DNA of 64,000 nt from Flectonema sp. DT1601 (lineage: Eukaryota > Euglenozoa > Diplonemea > Diplonemida > Diplonemidae), in the NCBI GenBank assembly GCA_964019425.1, contig OZ025819.1:558001-622000 (forward strand), read 5' to 3'. Every line of letters begins with the position of its first letter. Position 1 is the stretch's first letter. Below, one piece after another: positions 21,597 to 31,057 of the stretch. The notes under the pieces are model-generated. The model saw only the letters and a list, made by a program, of their open reading frames with translations, was not told the DNA's origin and searched no databases. Position numbers and translations under genes: made by a program.

Positions 21597-21617
21597 AACT
21601 TTCTTATATAAAAAAAA

Positions 21618-22145
21618 ATGTTGGAAACCATATTCAGAGTTCCTCCTATTAAATTGAGGCAACCTGACCTAACATGGAGACCAAGTAAGACTTTAGTATT
21701 TGCGGGAATGTTATTTGTGTTTTGGCTGATTACAGGAGGAATTGTCTATGATCTAATCAACGAACCACCAGTAATCGGAACCACCGAAGGACCAAACGGA
21801 AACAGAATCCCAGAAGGAGTAATGAGTGGAACCAGAGGTCAATATTTCATGGAAGGGCTTACTGGAGGTTTCTTCTACACTATGGGAGGTGGAGGATTAA
21901 TACTTGCACACCAAAGCTTAGAGTCAAACTGGTCATCTGGTAACAAGGTTTGAAATGTTTTTTTTTTTTTTTTTTTTATCTGCCTGCTCTACTTTCATAA
22001 CAACACAAACACATTTCAAATAAAATAAAATAAAAAACAGTCTCTTGCAATCGGTCTAGGTTTCGCTTTAATAATGCTTGCAAAGATAGGTACAACAGCA
22101 TTTTGGTCAATTAAGATGCCTGGTTACTACCCAACAATGTTTTAG
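21618..22145 (+). CDS. Oligosaccharyltransferase complex subunit OSTC/DC2
   Basis: Small ER-membrane subunit of the complex that N-glycosylates proteins, in animals linking STT3A to the translocon. Exons 21618-21947 and 22041-22145, phase 0, give 144 aa, close to the 149 aa of animal OSTC. The N-terminal RVPPIKLRQP, first membrane helix FAGMLFVFWLITGGIVYDLI, NEPP-x-IG, GQYFMEGL, Gly-rich second helix and the terminal KMPGYYPTMF (compare MKLPGY in animals) all fit. The intron is 93 nt with donor GTTTGA and an A-rich acceptor. An acceptor AG at 21595-21596 lies 21 nt before the ATG. Confidence 0.9.
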
Positions 22146-22575
22146 GTTCTGTTATGTATTTTCTGAATAGGAATCGACAAGAAGAGAGTTTCTTTTACTC
22201 TCAGTTAGTTGGAGAGAGAGAGAGAGTAGCAGTAGTTCGACAGCAATCTACCCTACACACTACCGCCTTTTTTTTGCATTTAGTAAAGCAATACCTAGTT
22301 GGTTAATTACGTTCGTATTTTTTTCGTATCGAAAAAAAAAAGGGAAATGAAAAAAGAAATTTTTATTTTTAAAAAAAAAAAAAAAAAAGAAAAAAAGGAA
22401 TTTTCTTTTCTCTCTTTGAGTGTTAATATAGTATGTGTTATGGGTATCGTTTTTTTTTTTTTAATTTATTTAATATTATTAGAACGATAACCAAACCCGC
22501 AAAGAAAAGGAAATAGCAACTGGATGGAGATTTTTAAAAAAGAAAAAGAAAAAACTATTTGGAATTTAATGACAG
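22146..22575. other. Intergenic, no gene seen
   Basis: 430 nt with a short (GA)n at about 22213-22225 and poly-A and poly-T runs. It ends at GACAG (22571-22575), the only acceptor for the next gene and a weak one. Confidence 0.35.
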
Positions 22576-22588
22576 CGAAAATAATAAG

Positions 22589-23442
22589 ATGGGCGCTTCT
22601 GGGTCTACAGAAGGGATGCCTGCGCAGCTTCAAGTGAGTTGTAAACGTGAAGAAGTTTGTGGCATTTATCGAATGAGGAGTTCTGTTGTAGAAATCGCAG
22701 TTAAAAAGACTGCGCAGGACGAGTTGGGAATTAGTGTTGATGATGCTGACTGCATTATCTCCGTCCGAGAGAACTCACCTGCTGATAAGGCGGGCGTTAG
22801 TAAGCATGTTGGACGCAAATTCCTAAACAGAGACGAAGTTGAATGCGAGTCGTCAGAAAAAGTAAAACTTCGAATAGAAGGAACTGATATATTATTTCAT
22901 AATAAATTACCTGTCTGGTCAAATGGAAATTCTCATTTATATTCAACAAGAGAAGGTAAATGGATGTTAACAGACTCTGAAGAAGGTGTAACACGTTCAT
23001 CAGGTCACTCTATGACTAGTCAACATTGCGGTAAGTCACCTGATAAGTTAGATTGGATGGTCGCAGAAAATAAGGTTTGGGCTGTAGACTCAGACTTCGC
23101 AGTTTGGGAACTCCTCCCAAAACCAGAATTCAAAGTTGGTCAGCTCGTTGAATTCAGTCGTTCCGTGTCCTCAACAAATGAGGAGTACCGACCTGGATTG
23201 ATATGCTCTGTAAAACTACCTTCAGAAATACGAGGAAATGAAACCCAATACAGTATGTTTCAAATGTACTTTATTATATCTTACAATGTTATCTTAACAA
23301 TAATATAATAACAGTAATCGACGTCGACTCCCAGAGACACCAAACACACGCCTGTTGTATTAGAGCACACTCTGCTTATCGTCAGCAAGATGCACTGTAT
23401 GTTAGAATGATGAATTTGGTCTTTTTTTTTATTTTTATGTGA
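22589..23442 (+). CDS. PDZ-like protein with NGxPVW-type domain, two exons
   Basis: Exons 22589-23252 and 23315 onward join in phase 1 (A+TA gives Ile), restoring QYIIDVDSQ across a 62-nt intron. Residues about 25-75 resemble a PDZ domain (LGISVDDADCIISVRENSPADKAGV order). Residues about 100-170 carry LPVWSNG, LYSTREGKWML and a final Trp-rich strand, the pattern of a domain widespread in protist proteins (NGxPVW then W-x-I). A beta-rich module beginning FKVGQLVEF (about 181) resembles a Tudor-like barrel. The C-terminus is uncertain: reading through gives a stop at 23440-23442, while a further splice into the AAAACAG acceptor at 23478 would end the protein two codons later. The start is the first ATG after a weak acceptor. 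Function unknown. Confidence 0.6.
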
Positions 23443-24063
23443 AAAGTCACTCAGAACAAACAAAACAAAACAAAACAGTACTAAATCTGAAGGATAAAAT
23501 GTACCAGTTGTAGGTCATGATTTCTGAACTAATACTCCTGGACAACTGGAAATGTCGATTGCTGTGATTAGAATCTGAAAAACAGGTACCAAATGTGCGT
23601 CCTGGACATCAGACACAGCTTAAGAACAGTGTTGCGTATACCATACCAATGCTCAACTTTTTTTTTTTTTTTTTTTTTTTTGGTACTTTTTTTTCTTCAC
23701 AAGATTTAAAATGACCGGTAGTATCTTTTTATTTGTTATTTTCTAACTAATTCAACGCATCGACGTGCTTTGGGTCGCTTTCCTCGTTTGACTTCGAAAA
23801 GTTCGACGAGAAAATACCGAACAAAAGAGTCAAGAGTAGAAGACAGAACTGAGACAAGTTAATGAGGAAAAAAAACCGTTCTAATAAATTTATATAAATA
23901 AAATAAAAAAAAGAGGAGAGAGAACAAAAAAAAAAAAAAAAAGTAAACCTCAAATCACTGACACCTAATCTTAACAGCAACAAACAAGGGTAGACAAATA
24001 TGTTGGGAAGGCTCATTGAGAGGTTATTTTGAGATGTTTAATTATTTTCTTTTTTTAAAACAG
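23443..24063. other. Intergenic, no gene seen
   Basis: 620 nt. Contains an (AACAA)n-type tract ending in an acceptor-like AAAACAG at 23472-23478 and poly-T at about 23660. The - strand frame at 23747-24016 is a low-complexity shadow. It ends in TTTTTTTAAAACAG (AG 24062-24063). Confidence 0.35.
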
Positions 24064-24080
24064 CGACTCCGCAACACGTG

Positions 24081-26350
24081 ATGTTCGCAGTGCTATTGCT
24101 GACACTACTGTGCCAGATTTCCGTGACAAGAAGTACAATTGTTGAGGAGAATAACCGAGTTGTAGTTTTATGGTCTTCTGACTGGGAAAGTGAAGCAACT
24201 CAATGGTTTAGCAATCAGTGGATATTATTAAATAGCGAACAAAGCATCGCAGATATGCTATTCATCAAAGTGAGTGGAGGTACAAATGTATCAAAAGAGT
24301 TACCTGCTGACACTTATGTGACTACCAAGGAACAGATAATTTCTCAAATAAATAAAACATCCCAACCTGTTGACTGTCGTATTATATTCAATTTGATGAA
24401 ATCGTTAGTTCGTAGACCGGATTATATTATTGTGTTGGTGGGTTCAGCTTTTACCGTGGCTGAATTAGGAAACATTCCGACTAATTCATTTATAATAATG
24501 CCTGCTCCACGTCAGATGCAAACCGCCATCGACATCATCGGCCCTGCCAAAGCAATGCTAGAACTCCCAACACTCAGAGTATTAGAGTCTAGGAACACTT
24601 CTATTGAAAGCTGTACTGACCCAGATTCTGATTTGTACTGCACTGATGGCCTTCCTTCAAGTTGTATATCAACTCAACATGAAAAGTGTTATAATAAACC
24701 TGGATGTACATTATTATATTATCAATGTGTTAATCACTTACCAAGTTGCCGTTTTACTACGGAATCTGAATGTGATTCACAACAATCAACGTGTCAATGG
24801 AATCAAGACACCAAAACCTGTTCTGATAGACCACTTCCTCCAGCGACAAGTGCTCCAAAAGGTACCTGGGATTTCGAATTAGTCAAAAAAGGTGCTGACT
24901 GTGAAGCTGCAGAAGTAAACCTAACAAGTTATATGAAATCCCCTTCACCTTTTGATTGCGCTCGTCGTTGTGCGAAATCTGCTGGTTGTGAATTTTTTAT
25001 TTTCAGTCAATCATTGGGCCATTGTCTTTGGGTAAAGACACATTCTGCAGACTGCAAGGAAGGATTACTAACGGGTGACTTCGACTACTATGAAATGAAG
25101 TTTGGATTTCCTCATTACGAATCGACTGATAATACGGGAATAATTGTGTTGATATCTGTAATCTGTGTGTTAGTTGTTGTATTACTGTTGATTATACTTT
25201 TTAGAAAGAAGATCGCATTGCGATACTTCAATTGGACTCGAGAACATGAATATTGGGATGCTGTTCTTCTTGATAATCCATTCTTATCTCAACTTCCGCA
25301 AGACCGTCAGGTTGAATCTTCTGACTTACTCCACATGAGAGAAATTGGTCATGGAAACTTTGGAATGGTTTACCGTGCGATGTTTAGTGTGACGAAGGAA
25401 AGCGTTGCAGTTAAGGAATTGCGTTACTGTGAAGACGCTGAGAAGATGTTTGAGTTTTGTAATGAAATCTCAAATCTGTCGTCTCTTCCTCACCAGAACA
25501 TAATAACACTGTACGGTTGGTCTTTTAATAAATCAAATGAAAAACTTTACATGATTACAGAATTCTGTGAACGTGGTACCCTATTAGATCTAACTCAGAA
25601 AGTTATGTCTCACGAAGAACGTCGCGGTGTTGCTGCGAATCTAATTTCGATCGCTCAGGCGCTCGCATTCATCCACGACAAGGAGAAGGCGCATATGGAT
25701 GTTGCTGCTCGTAATATTTTGATATCTAGATCTGGGTTTTTAAAACTCGCTGACTTTGGACTTCTCACACCTGTTGGTCGTAATGTCCCACACATATGTT
25801 ACCCTTGGTCTCCACCTGAAACAATTGAGACCATGACTGCTACTACGGCACACGATGTTTGGTCTTTCGGATGTTTGATGTACGAAGTCCTCGCTGGTAT
25901 GCCTCCTTACAGCGATAGGCTTGATGAGATAAACCAAAGCGGTGAAATTATGAAAATGAGAGACTTGGTATGTTGACTTTTTAGTTGCTAATATTTATCC
26001 TCGTTGAAAAGGCCACCACAATATCAAAAAACATAACCCAACAACAGGTAATGTCAGGTGAACTTCACCGCTACGAAAAATCAAATGACCTCCTCACTGC
26101 CCGGCTTTGGGAAGAGGTTGCTGAAAAATGTTGGAAACCCAAAGAGACTCGTCCAAAAATGTCTGAAGTTATTGAAAGCATGAGTCAGATTAACGCACCC
26201 ATCACTGGGTTAATTAGTGTCTTCCATTCAGACAAGGCAAGTAACTTTAGTGTGAGCTCACAATCACCTCGATCAGTGTTGGAATATACCTATAACATTC
26301 AGTCACATCAATTATCTTATCTCTGTTATAATTATAGTCCTTTAACCTGA
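24081..26350 (+). CDS. Receptor-like protein kinase, Cys-rich ectodomain, TK/TKL type
   Basis: Predicted single-pass cell-surface kinase. Exons 24081-25967 and 26048-26350, phase 0, encode 729 aa. A signal peptide (MFAVLLLTLLCQISV) is followed by a ligand-binding-sized N-domain, a Cys-rich block (about 177-248), a PAN/apple-like module (about 271-338, CARRCAKSAGCEFF) and a membrane helix (about 353-374) with a basic stop. The kinase domain begins about 418: GHGNFGMVYRA, VAVKEL, the catalytic loop HMDVAARNILIS near 537, ADFGLL near 558, SPPETIE and VWSFGCLMYEVL. The AARN loop resembles tyrosine kinases, but HRD is HMD, so it is a non-RD kinase. Specificity (Tyr or Ser/Thr) cannot be decided. 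The 80-nt intron falls within the kinase C-lobe. Confidence 0.85.
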
Positions 26351-27044
26351 TCTGATCTGCAGGTTAAAGAAGCTATTATTATATTTCTATTTTATTATTA
26401 AGTTATTGTTTTTTTTCGTATGTCATAGATGTTTCATATGACTGGGATATATTCTATCGGTGCTACCCCAGCCTATCCCAGTCAGTTGATTACAACATCT
26501 TTCGAATATTTGTTACGGAAGTCTGTTTTCTTTTATTGTGTTTCCGTCAATATACATACCCTGATTACTTTTTTTGATATTTACATGTGGTGATGTTTGA
26601 TAACAACATATTGCACTCTGTGATCAGTTTGAAGTTTCTTAATCACTTGCATCATAAAACTGTTTATTGTTGTGATTATCGATGTGTAACAAGAAGTGTT
26701 TTTGTTTATTCCATTTTAAAGAATGACTTTATTTTACGTGTCTATCGATAATGGGACCCCATTTGTTGCCCACTGCGTAATTGAATCTTCAGTTTGTTAT
26801 TTTTGTTTTGTTTTGGTCCAACTGGTTCGTCTATCTTTTTTTTTTTCAACAAAAGAAGAAAGAAAAAAGAGTTATTGATATATATTTTTTAATTGAATAT
26901 TCTCTTGCTTTCAGTCAGTTTAATGACGATGTGATGTGGTCACCTTTTTAAAAAAACTGAATTTTTACTTCACTTCAAAACAGTAGCATTAATTATTATA
27001 TTTTTTTTTTTTTTTTTTTTCAAATTCTAAAATCGGACTTCCAG
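26351..27044. other. Intergenic, no gene seen
   Basis: 690 nt of AT-rich sequence, presumably the receptor kinase 3' UTR, then a T-run at about 27000-27020 and the acceptor GGACTTCCAG (AG 27043-27044) for the dioxygenase gene. Confidence 0.4.
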
Positions 27045-27062
27045 GAAAAATAAAATAAAAAG

Positions 27063-27862
27063 ATGGCTGTCGAAGTCCTAACTCACACACCAATGCCGTT
27101 AATGTACGATGGAACTTCGTATCGTCAAAATCCTAATAATGAAATGGACACATACTTCGCAGAGAGTAATGAACCAATATCGACTTCTATGTCAACGATT
27201 GAAAAGGTTGAAGAGGTTGACGGAATTTGTTATACGATAAATGCATTGATATCAAAACAGCAATGCGGTGCTCTTCAAAAGTATGTTGGTAATCTTAATT
27301 CCATTATAGTCTACTATCTACTAACTTGTTGTTGTTGTTGTTGTTGTTGTTTTGTTATAAAAAAATTTAAAAAAAACAACTCAGGTGGTCTAACGAAATC
27401 GGATTCGAAAAAGCAAAAGTAAACATCGATTTCAAAGGAGTTGATAACCCAGCAGTTCGCAACAACTACCGTACGCTGTTAGACCTCGGGAAGGTTGCTG
27501 ATGATCTCTTTAAAAAACTGATTCCTGTACTTCCTGAAATCGATGGAATGAAACCAAAAAGGATAAATAACATGACTCGCGTATTGAGATACTCCGAAAA
27601 CCAACAATTCACAGCTCACAAAGATGGTTCTTATGAACAAAATGGAGAGAAATCAATGCTGACATTACAAATCTATCTGACTGATGATTTCAGTGCTGGT
27701 GAAACAACCTTCTTAACTGAGTCGGGTGTTGTAACAGCGCGTGTGAAACCTGTGATTGGTAAAGCTCTTATCTTTTCTCATGATCTGCTTCACTCTGGTG
27801 ATCCTCCTGTCGATTGTAATGAGCTGAAGTACGCCCTTAGAACAGAAGTAATGTATTCTTAG
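27063..27862 (+). CDS. 2-oxoglutarate/Fe(II) dioxygenase, prolyl-4-hydroxylase-like
   Basis: Likely oxygenase hydroxylating a protein side chain using 2-oxoglutarate, oxygen and ferrous iron. Exons 27063-27280 and 27385-27862 join in phase 2 (AA+G gives Lys, then WSNEIGF) and give 231 aa. Iron ligands are His151 and Asp153 (AHKDGSY) and His209 (LLHSGDP); Arg225 (LRTEVMY) is placed to bind 2-oxoglutarate. The jelly-roll strands LTLQIYLTDDFSAGETTF and GKALIFSHD are typical of the P4Hc family. There is no signal peptide, so a cytosolic or nuclear enzyme is more likely than an ER collagen hydroxylase. The 104-nt intron contains a (GTT)n tract. Substrate unknown. Confidence 0.85.
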
Positions 27863-28116
27863 GAATTTAATCTACTTGATAATGTTATTATAGCATACCA
27901 GACCAGCTTACTCTTCACTGGCATTAAACTGAAATTCGACCTCCCTAACCCACCAGGTCCTTAGTGTTGAGCATGCTGTCTAACTCTTGTTTGGATTGCT
28001 TTGTAATAATAATTAAGGGGAGTTGTTGACGGGGGGGGGAATGTATTTAGTTTTTTGATGAAGGTCAGATTACTTAATTTTCTTTTTTTTTTTTTTTAAT
28101 TTTTTTTTTTTCACAG
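27863..28116. other. Short intergenic spacer with G9 run
   Basis: Contains a G9 run at about 28030-28038 and two long T runs, ending in the acceptor TTTTTTCACAG (AG 28115-28116). Confidence 0.35.
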
Positions 28117-28178
28117 ATCGTATCTTTTTTTTAGAAACTTAAGAATCGACAGATTATCAAATTGAAGTTGTCGCTCAA

Positions 28179-30296
28179 ATGGATAACTTCAGTTGCGGGT
28201 CGATGTCACCTCCCTGTTCCTCCGACTCTCAAACATGGCCTCGTATTACAGTAACTAGTAGTGATAAGCCTCAATGTGAAGGATCGTATGAGGTTTTATA
28301 TGCAGGACGACGACAAGTAAACGGAAGACCTGTTTGGGCGATGGGTACTAAACGAATTTATAGTTATACAGAAGGATCCTACGAAGGAGGACTTAATCAG
28401 AGCGGTGACCTGAGTGCAACGTTCAGCGACGTCGATAGTCAGTCAGGGGGAGGAAAAAGGTATTGGGCGATGGCTGTGGGTGCTGATGCTCCTTTCACTG
28501 GAAAGAAAGTAATGCACAGCATTGATTCTCATTCTGGTTATCTACTTCCATGTGATATGAGAGGATGGGTTTCATGGGACTCTGATAAGGAGGAATGGAT
28601 TCCTGCGAAGGGAACTTTTGTACGCAGAGCTGGAGTTCCATTTTCCGTATCACCTGTCAGGTCATCAACACCTCAAACTGATATCCCGACGGGTAATATT
28701 TCTGGATTAGTTCTAAACCCTCAAATGAAAATAGAAAAAATAGAACCAGAAGATGCCCCGGCAGCATCAACTAACCTGAAACTGGGAGACACCATCGTTT
28801 GGGTTCGAGATATCGCAACTGAACGAACGATTGTTGTTGACTACCCATCCATTGTTGAAGAGATCTGTGGGAAAGCAAGAATGGTTCAGATTGGTTATAT
28901 TTCGGGAGAAAAAGGATTGAAAGGAAGTTGTATGATGCAGCTTTGTACCGACAGTCCGAGAAGCTCCAAGAGGAGTGTCTCAGCGTCACCAACTCGATCT
29001 TTATCACCTCAGGTGGGTTCAGTCCAACAATCAACACCATCAGGATGGTTACATCATATTAGAGATGTTCCTATAACTACTGATGCTGTTGGGAGAGTAA
29101 CTCGAAGAAGAATCTTTCGAATGTTGGATACTTCAGAATCTGGTTCTCTAAACCTGCAGGACATTCAACGAAATGGAATCTTGTTTGCTGCTCTCGGGTT
29201 TACTCTTCCTCCATTTTCTATTCCAACGGCATTCAATGCGACCACCGCTACAAATTCTGACTTCTCTCGAGTAATAGAGAAATATACTGAAGCTTCTCAT
29301 ATTTCTTTGAAAACATTTAAGACTTTCCTACTCTCGCTGAGGAGACAAATGCAGCTATTCGCGATATTTGGTACCAAAGACAGAATGATGGAAATATCAG
29401 ACATCAGAAGATCCATACCATTATTGATTGAGTGGAATGCAACACAACTTGATGCCAACATTATAGTAAAAGAATCCAGTAATGGAAGGAATAGTTGTAG
29501 TCTCATAGAGTTCGTGGGATGGTCAATAAGACAAGGACTTGATATTGCAACGTGTAGGAGTCGGTCTCACAGTACCAGATTATCAAAAGTTCGATCATCA
29601 TCAGCTTGTTCAAATAGCTCTGTGTTGTCAGCATTGACATCGAACTCGACTTCGATGAATGGAATCAACAGTTTTCATCGTCTGAAATCTTCGAAAATGA
29701 GACGCAGCTTCACACCCCCTCCTGGATGGAATGCCTTTAAGAATGACTGTGTCGTTACTCTGAGTAATGGAATGGTTAGATCAGCTGCGGGTTGGGAACA
29801 GTACATTCAATTATTACCATGTTCTAACTCAGCTTTAGATAAAGCAAGACGACGTGGATTGTTTAGTAAAATTGATTTCGAGAGAGAAGGTCACATTCAA
29901 CCTCACGACCTATCTCAAGGTCTGATGGACGTTTTGAAAGTTGACATCGGTGCTGCGCATAACACCGCAACTGCTACAGCGATTGCGACATCTCATCGAA
30001 TCGCTTGTAGTATTTGTGGAGGACCTATTGATGGAACTGTTGATCGAAAGCTTTTTAAAAACATTCTGCAGTCACTTAGTATGCATTTTCAGTTCTTTCA
30101 AGTCCTTGGTGCCTTTCCTCATCCGATCGGTGTTTCGGAATTCCAAGTCGTTCAACCGCTTGTCCGTTCCTGGGGATTAGAGCTACCTACTGACCCACTC
30201 ATTTCTCTTCGTGAGGCGGGAGCTGGTCTTGAACAGGTTCCTTTTGCAACCTTCTGCTCTTGGATTATCTCCAAAGCTCTTCTCCTTAGCGAGTAA
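28179..30296 (+). CDS. NGxPVW/PDZ-like protein with two EF-hand-like loops, 705 aa
   Basis: Single exon. An N-terminal module (about 30-150) has GSYEVLYAGRRQVNGRPVW, IYSYTEG and GWVSWDSDKEEW: two copies or halves of the same NGxPVW/W-strand domain seen in the gene at 22.6 kb. Residues about 177-245 look PDZ-like (GLVLNPQMKIEKIEP, LKLGDTIVWV). Two helix-loop-helix units carry calcium-binding-like loops: DTSESGSLNLQD (about 316) and DFEREGHIQPHD (about 565), each with Gly at position 6 and Asp rather than Glu at position 12. A Ser-rich linker (about 460-510) and PPPGWNAF separate them. Calcium binding is plausible, not shown. The acceptor at 28115-28116 gives a 62-nt leader; a nearer AG at about 28140 is an alternative. 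Confidence 0.7.
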   Translation: MDNFSCGSMSPPCSSDSQTWPRITVTSSDKPQCEGSYEVLYAGRRQVNGRPVWAMGTKRIYSYTEGSYEGGLNQSGDLSATFSDVDSQSGGGKRYWAMAVGADAPFTGKKVMHSIDSHSGYLLPCDMRGWVSWDSDKEEWIPAKGTFVRRAGVPFSVSPVRSSTPQTDIPTGNISGLVLNPQMKIEKIEPEDAPAASTNLKLGDTIVWVRDIATERTIVVDYPSIVEEICGKARMVQIGYISGEKGLKGSCMMQLCTDSPRSSKRSVSASPTRSLSPQVGSVQQSTPSGWLHHIRDVPITTDAVGRVTRRRIFRMLDTSESGSLNLQDIQRNGILFAALGFTLPPFSIPTAFNATTATNSDFSRVIEKYTEASHISLKTFKTFLLSLRRQMQLFAIFGTKDRMMEISDIRRSIPLLIEWNATQLDANIIVKESSNGRNSCSLIEFVGWSIRQGLDIATCRSRSHSTRLSKVRSSSACSNSSVLSALTSNSTSMNGINSFHRLKSSKMRRSFTPPPGWNAFKNDCVVTLSNGMVRSAAGWEQYIQLLPCSNSALDKARRRGLFSKIDFEREGHIQPHDLSQGLMDVLKVDIGAAHNTATATAIATSHRIACSICGGPIDGTVDRKLFKNILQSLSMHFQFFQVLGAFPHPIGVSEFQVVQPLVRSWGLELPTDPLISLREAGAGLEQVPFATFCSWIISKALLLSE

Positions 30297-31019
30297 TTGT
30301 GGCTGAGGTTCAGCTCATAGACTTTTTTGTTGTTGCGAAGTTATTCGTAACCCGATGCAATTTTAGAAACTGTCAAAGGCAAAACCGAACCTTTTGATAT
30401 ATTTGTTACGTTGCTATTCTCCGTCTAAAGTTCTTGTGGTGAGAAAAAAAAAAAAAAAAATATATCCTCACCAGTGTTGGTTTCTTTTTTTAATTTTTTT
30501 TAAATATAACAAGCATGTTGTTATTTAGCAAGTTCATCCGTTAGATTTGTGCAAGTGAATCGGTTGACTGAATTATCTTGATTAGTAAACTGTCGTGTAT
30601 TTGGTTCCCTTTTTCTTTTTTTCTTTTTTTTTTAAACTTGTATTGGTGCCTAAGTTGTAAAGTACTTTTTTTTTTTTTTTTTTTTTTCCCCTTTCTGTTT
30701 TTTTCTTTTTTTTTTGCTTCCCTTTTTTGTTTTCAAAAAAAAAAAAAAAAAAAAAAAAAAACTAAGTAATCCTTCCGGTTAGCAAAAAAATAATTCAAAA
30801 AAAAAAAAAAAAAAAAAAGAAGTGAAAAAGTTAATTAAACAAAACGCCTCGCAAGTACCAATTAAGTTGGTTACAATTTTTTAAATGTTTCTTATCACTG
30901 TCACTGGCATCACTAATAATTCTTATTTCAGCAAACAGAAATATTGTGTGAGATGAATGACTGTTTCTCAGATAATTAGTTTTTTGATAAAGTTTATATG
31001 TTTTTTTTCTTGCATTTAG
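30297..31019. other. Intergenic, homopolymer-rich
   Basis: 720 nt with poly-A and poly-T runs (notably about 30667-30687, 30736-30761 and 30799-30819), then a T-rich acceptor TTCTTGCATTTAG (AG 31018-31019). No gene seen. Confidence 0.4.
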
Positions 31020-31057
31020 GTGGGTAGGGGTGGGCTGTGTGGAAAACGCCGACCCAA

